NCBI GenBank assembly: GCA_021776375.1
Contig: JAJFGA010000056.1
Coordinates: 1-56,990 of the forward strand
Direction of reading: 5' to 3'
DNA: 56,990 nucleotides
Origin: Hyphococcus sp.
Lineage (GTDB): Bacteria > Pseudomonadota > Alphaproteobacteria > Caulobacterales > Parvularculaceae
Part shown: positions 53,899 through 56,990 of the stretch, one piece after another
Numbering within the stretch: the first letter of the stretch is position 1
How the letters are laid out: the number at the start of each line of letters is the position of its first letter
The notes under the pieces: generated by a model
The model's database searches: none
The model's input: the letters and a program-made list of their open reading frames with translations, nothing else
Told to the model about the DNA's origin: nothing
Made by a program: the position numbers and the translations under genes

Positions 53899-54693
53899 TC
53901 ATACCGCAACCTGCGCTTTGATATGTGGCTGAGCTACGTAATTTTCGATGGCGATATCATCGAAACGAAATTCGAAAATATCGCCAATCTCCGGATTGAG
54001 CTGCAGCTGCGGCAAAGCACCAGGTATGCGTGTCAGCTGTTCGCGCGCTTGTTCGCTATGATTGAGGTAAAGGTGCGCATCGCCAAGCGTCAGAATAAAA
54101 TCACCGGCTTTCAAGCCACAAGCCTGCGCCATCATAACCGTCAGCAATGCGTAAGACGCAATGTTGAAAGGAACCCCGAGAAAAATATCGCCCGAACGCT
54201 GATAAAGTTGACAGGAAAGCCGGTCGCCAGCGACGAAAAACTGAAACAGGCAATGACACGGCGCCAGCGCCATCTGCTCCAGGTCCGAAGGGTTCCAGGC
54301 GCTGACGACAAGCCTCCGCGAGGCCGGGTTTTTTTTGATCTCGTCAACCACCCACGTGATCTGGTCGATCACGCGCCCATCCGGCGCGCTCCAAGACCGC
54401 CATTGCTTGCCATAAACCGGCCCAAGTTCGCCGTGCTCGTCAGCCCACGCATCCCAGATCGAAACCCCGTTGTCTTTAAGGTATTTTATATTGGTGTCGC
54501 CAGCCAGAAACCATAATAGTTCGTGCACGATAGACTTTATGTGCAGCTTTTTAGTGGTCAAAAGCGGAAAGCCCTCACCCAGGTCAAAGCGCATCTGATG
54601 ACCAAATACGGCTCGGGTCCCCACCCCGGTGCGGTCGAGACGTTCATCGCCCGTTTCCAGAACCCGCTTCAAAAGATCAAGATATTGCCGCAT
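53899..54693 (-). CDS. thyA: thymidylate synthase
   Basis: A 264-residue enzyme that makes dTMP from dUMP using methylene-tetrahydrofolate. The nucleophile is Cys146 in [13 protein letters not shown], the same number as in E. coli, and the protein has the same length. Other conserved parts are [95 protein letters not shown] and [16 protein letters not shown]. It leads the thyA-GNAT-folA operon and is divergent from the DUF4153 gene. Confidence 0.98.
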   Translation of the reverse strand: MRQYLDLLKRVLETGDERLDRTGVGTRAVFGHQMRFDLGEGFPLLTTKKLHIKSIVHELLWFLAGDTNIKYLKDNGVSIWDAWADEHGELGPVYGKQWRSWSAPDGRVIDQITWVVDEIKKNPASRRLVVSAWNPSDLEQMALAPCHCLFQFFVAGDRLSCQLYQRSGDIFLGVPFNIASYALLTVMMAQACGLKAGDFILTLGDAHLYLNHSEQAREQLTRIPGALPQLQLNPEIGDIFEFRFDDIAIENYVAQPHIKAQVAV

Positions 54694-54849
54694 TGCGCTC
54701 TACGAATCTCCCAGTTTGACGCTAGTTTAGCAATTGCAGCAGGTCCGTCACCCAAGATTCGCGCTGGTTGGTCTCCGCACGGGGCGCTTTTTCCCCAGAC
54801 GGCATGATGCTAGGGTCACGCGCAGTAGCGGTATTAAGGGGTAGTGAGA

Positions 54850-56367
54850 ATGGCGCAGGCAAACCAGGACGGGGATCGTAAAAACGCCGGCAAGGGGCTT
54901 GCCCTGCCCGGCCTCGTGGTCGGCCTCCTGGCCGGTGCGGTTATGTACGGCATAGTCGAATACTGGATCGACGATGCGGACGATAAACCGCTGGCGCTTG
55001 TGGTGTTGTTTTTCACCGTCACCGCGGCGGCGTCCTATCTCCTCTTGGCGGAGACGGGCCGGCTGATCATAGCGGCTGGCGTCGCACTTCTAATCGCCGC
55101 GATTTTTGCCCTGCCCGATTTTTATCTTTTTAACATTGCCGCCGATGAGACCAAAAATCTGACCAATTTTCCGGTGGTGTTCTGGTTCCTCAGCCGCAGC
55201 CTGGTGGTTTATCTTTGTATCGCGCTGGTGAAGTCCGTACTTGAAGCCGGCGCCCCGCCGCCTTACCGCGAAGTGTTTTTTCACGGGCTAACCATCCCCC
55301 TCATTGCCGGCGGCGCCAAAGTCTTCGCCGGGCTGGCGCTAGTGCTGTTGTTTGCCTGGGCGCGGTTGTTGAAGGAAATGGACGTCAATTTTTTTAACAA
55401 GCTGTTTCAGGAACCGTGGTTCATCCTGCCGTTTCTTGGCGCCATTGGCGGCTTGTCGATTGCGATGATGCGCGGACAACAGGCGGTGCTCGGCGCATTG
55501 CGGTTCATCCTTTTGTTGTTCAGCCGAATTGTGATGCCGATTACTGCGCTGTTTACGATCACCCTGCTCATCATCTTGGTCACCAAAGGAACCGGGGTTA
55601 TTTTCGACCGCCCCTATCCCAGCGTCTGGATGATTGTCCTCGCGTTAACCGGCATGTTGATCTTCAACGGGGTTTATCAAAATGGCGAGGGCGGTCCGCC
55701 TCCGGCTTGGCTTCGCGTATCCACCACCGTCACCCTGGCAGGTTTTCCAGTTTATTCAGGCCTTGCCTTCTACGCGATCATGCTGCGCATCGGCGCTTAC
55801 GGCCTGACCCCGCCGCGCATTGCCGGCGTTGCCATCACTGGTCTGGTCGCGGCTTATTCACTCGTCTGTCTAGCCGGGCTGCTAACCGAACTGAACTGGC
55901 GCGCGAAACGCTGGATGCCGCTGGTCGCACCGCTCAACACCGCGATGGCGGTGTTATGGGTTGGGGTTTTAACAACGCTTGCAACCCCGCTGGCGAACCC
56001 CTGGGCTATAAGCGCCCATAGCCAATACAAGCTTATCGCCAGCGAGCGCGTCGCAGCCGAAGACTTTGATTTCGGTTATCTGCATTTCGAGCTTGGGCGC
56101 TATGGCGATGCGGCGCTTGAAAAAATGCTCGGGCTCCGGGATCACCCCGAAGCGGCGGCAATCAGCGCCGGCGTCGCGCGCGCGCAGGTTGCAAAAACCC
56201 GCTGGGATTATGACTATCCGGAATTGGCGGGCGATGCCGAAAGCAAGGACTTGCCCACATCTGCCCCGAACGGCCCCCTGGGATTGGAATTGAACCCGGA
56301 ACTTGCAGAGCCCGACGTTGATGATCCGGAAACGGAAACCACAGAGCCCGACGCCGGCAATCCATAA
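54850..56367 (+). CDS. DUF4153 domain-containing membrane protein
   Basis: A 505-residue protein. Residues about 15-400 contain ten or so hydrophobic helices separated by short loops (LPGLVVGLLAGAVMYGIVEYWI, FWFLSRSLVVYLCIALVKSVLEAG, and so on), matching the DUF4153 family of multi-pass proteins. The last 100 residues are soluble and end in an acidic stretch (NPELAEPDVDDPETETTEPDAG). In the middle, TGMLIFNGVYQNGEGGPPPAWLR and the pattern LRIGAYGLTPPRIAGV are the conserved family regions. ATG 54850 has AAGGGG upstream; an in-frame GTG lies at 54844. No function is known for the family. Confidence 0.9.
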   Translation: MAQANQDGDRKNAGKGLALPGLVVGLLAGAVMYGIVEYWIDDADDKPLALVVLFFTVTAAASYLLLAETGRLIIAAGVALLIAAIFALPDFYLFNIAADETKNLTNFPVVFWFLSRSLVVYLCIALVKSVLEAGAPPPYREVFFHGLTIPLIAGGAKVFAGLALVLLFAWARLLKEMDVNFFNKLFQEPWFILPFLGAIGGLSIAMMRGQQAVLGALRFILLLFSRIVMPITALFTITLLIILVTKGTGVIFDRPYPSVWMIVLALTGMLIFNGVYQNGEGGPPPAWLRVSTTVTLAGFPVYSGLAFYAIMLRIGAYGLTPPRIAGVAITGLVAAYSLVCLAGLLTELNWRAKRWMPLVAPLNTAMAVLWVGVLTTLATPLANPWAISAHSQYKLIASERVAAEDFDFGYLHFELGRYGDAALEKMLGLRDHPEAAAISAGVARAQVAKTRWDYDYPELAGDAESKDLPTSAPNGPLGLELNPELAEPDVDDPETETTEPDAGNP

Positions 56368-56372
56368 CCCTT

Positions 56373-56609
56373 TTAATCTTCACTTTTAAGCTTCACCAGC
56401 TTGCGCTGCGGACCATTATAGTCGGCGACCCCGTCCGAGATTGCGTAACAGGCGAGCCGCACGGCGCGTGGGATTTTCACTTTTTCGCCGTCACGCTCGC
56501 CCTTTTCATAATACTGGATCATCCGTCGCTTGAGGCCGAGCAAATTGGCCGCATCCTTCTGCGACAACCGCAGCGTCTTGCGCCATTTCTTGAAATCACC
56601 CGGTTCCAT
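56373..56609 (-). CDS. small helix-turn-helix (XRE-type) protein
   Basis: A 78-residue protein. FKKWRKTLRLSQKDAANLLGLKRRMIQYYEKGER is a classic XRE-type helix-turn-helix with the S-Q-x-D-A-A-x-L-L pattern. The rest (IPRAVRLACYAISDGVADYNGPQ) is a short helical tail, and the basic and charged residues fit DNA binding. GGAG lies eight bases before the ATG at 56609. It is convergent with the DUF4153 gene (5 bp apart) and about 110 bp from the tmRNA promoter on the opposite strand. Target unknown. Confidence 0.85.
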   Translation of the reverse strand: MEPGDFKKWRKTLRLSQKDAANLLGLKRRMIQYYEKGERDGEKVKIPRAVRLACYAISDGVADYNGPQRKLVKLKSED

Positions 56610-56713
56610 CACTGTTGCTCCGGCGCCCCAAATGGGCGTTCAACACGCCCCTTTACGGCACAGATATTACAGAATGTTGACAGTTGCGGCTATTTTTTAG
56701 GCCCAAGCAGGGC

Positions 56714-56742
56714 TTCAAATTAACTCTCGCCTGGCTTATATA
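56714..56742 (+). promoter_or_regulatory. probable sigma-70-type promoter of ssrA
   Basis: TTCAAA (56714-56719) and TATATA (56737-56742) are spaced by 17 bp and lie about 7 bp before the expected start of the tmRNA precursor. The -10 is good and the -35 weak. This is a position-based inference. Confidence 0.5.
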
Positions 56743-56748
56743 AGACCT

Positions 56749-56990
56749 GCCCGCTTCGGTGGGATATGGCGATAAATGACGCGTGTAATAACCGTATCGG
56801 ACCCGGGGGCAGTACCCGGCGGCTCCACCAAAACCCTTCCTCGCCGATGGAGCGGAGGGCTTCGACGGGGCCGAAATAGGATCGACGAGCGTCTAAAGAC
56901 GATGTTTTTGCCCGGTTTGCCTCCGTTATTTGGCTAAACTGAATAGTTGCTAATGACAACAATTCGGAAGAGTTCGCTCTTGCTGCGTAA
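56749..56990 (+). ncRNA. ssrA: circularly permuted (two-piece) tmRNA, truncated by the window end
   Basis: The acceptor part comes first: a T stem CCGGG/CCCGG (56803-56807 and 56815-56819) with the unusual loop GGCAGTA, then the acceptor strand CGGCTCC (56820-56826), A and CCA to 56830. A 36-nt segment (56831-56866) that would be removed follows. The coding piece then starts GGGGCCG (56867-56873), which pairs with CGGCTCC, including G.U at the third pair (alanine identity). After TAGTT the tag frame starts at 56949: GCT AAT GAC AAC and so on to TAA at 56988-56990, encoding ANDNNSEEFALAA. The RNA 3' part lies beyond the window. The 5' start is estimated. Confidence 0.9.

Overview
The window is one continuous chromosomal segment of an alphaproteobacterium. 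The evidence is a circularly permuted (two-piece) tmRNA gene at the right end, the NDUFA12-mlaD-DUF2155-aat block, a mitochondrial-type NDUFA12 complex I accessory protein, an adenosylcobalamin-dependent class II ribonucleotide reductase, a holin of the gene-transfer-agent type, an MlaE permease fused to a STAS domain, and a perfect CtrA-type motif. A large polar coiled-coil protein with the architecture of Caulobacter TipN, together with mreBCD-mrdA-rodA, suggests a Caulobacterales, Hyphomonadaceae or Parvularculales relative. The genus cannot be read from the sequence. GC content is moderately high by eye. I saw no rRNA, tRNA, insertion sequence, integrase or CRISPR array.

Layout, left to right. 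1-5000: tail of an unknown gene, a hairpin-rich intergenic element, a small protein and clpB under a sigma-32-like promoter, then a secreted unknown protein facing a secreted EF-hand protein. 5160-6958: a duplicated 3' fragment of thiG, an acquired-looking membrane protein gene, then intact thiS-thiG. 7098-12380: aroQ-accB-accC, a membrane protein, aat, and DUF2155-mlaD-NDUFA12. 12573-22701: nrdJ, a pentapeptide-repeat protein, a lytic transglycosylase, thiO, a GTA-type holin, a degenerate cation/proton antiporter and a voltage-gated-type ion channel. 22895-31389: the TipN-like protein, a four-gene Mla-type lipid transport operon, and a CHASE2 receptor with a degenerate cyclase domain. 31403-36380: MFS transporter, lipoprotein, prolyl aminopeptidase, sodium symporter, Hpt protein. 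36476-42070: the rod-shape operon mreB-mreC-mreD-mrdA-rodA. 42262-50030: VTT membrane protein, GH24-like protein, SnoaL-like protein, miaA, serB, a Do protease and hflK-hflC. 50217-56990: mrp, a SnoaL-like secreted protein, thyA-GNAT-folA, a DUF4153 membrane protein, a helix-turn-helix protein and ssrA.

How the genes work together. Several sets are coherent: thiamine thiazole synthesis (thiO, thiS, thiG), the first step of fatty acid synthesis (accB, accC), deoxynucleotide and folate metabolism (nrdJ, thyA, folA), envelope lipid asymmetry (the Mla operon plus a second mlaD), cell-wall elongation (mreBCD, mrdA, rodA), and protein quality control (clpB, degP-like protease, hflKC, ssrA, aat).

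The most noteworthy signals are these. (1) Two thiG 3' ends encode 42 identical residues but differ only synonymously, and they bracket a foreign-looking gene. (2) A NaChBac-like channel has the selectivity filter TLEGWPD. (3) Three proteins have lost the expected catalytic or ion-binding residues: the CHASE2 cyclase, the CPA-type antiporter and the GH24 lysozyme-like protein. (4) A covarying hairpin occurs twice, each time 5 nt after a stop codon.
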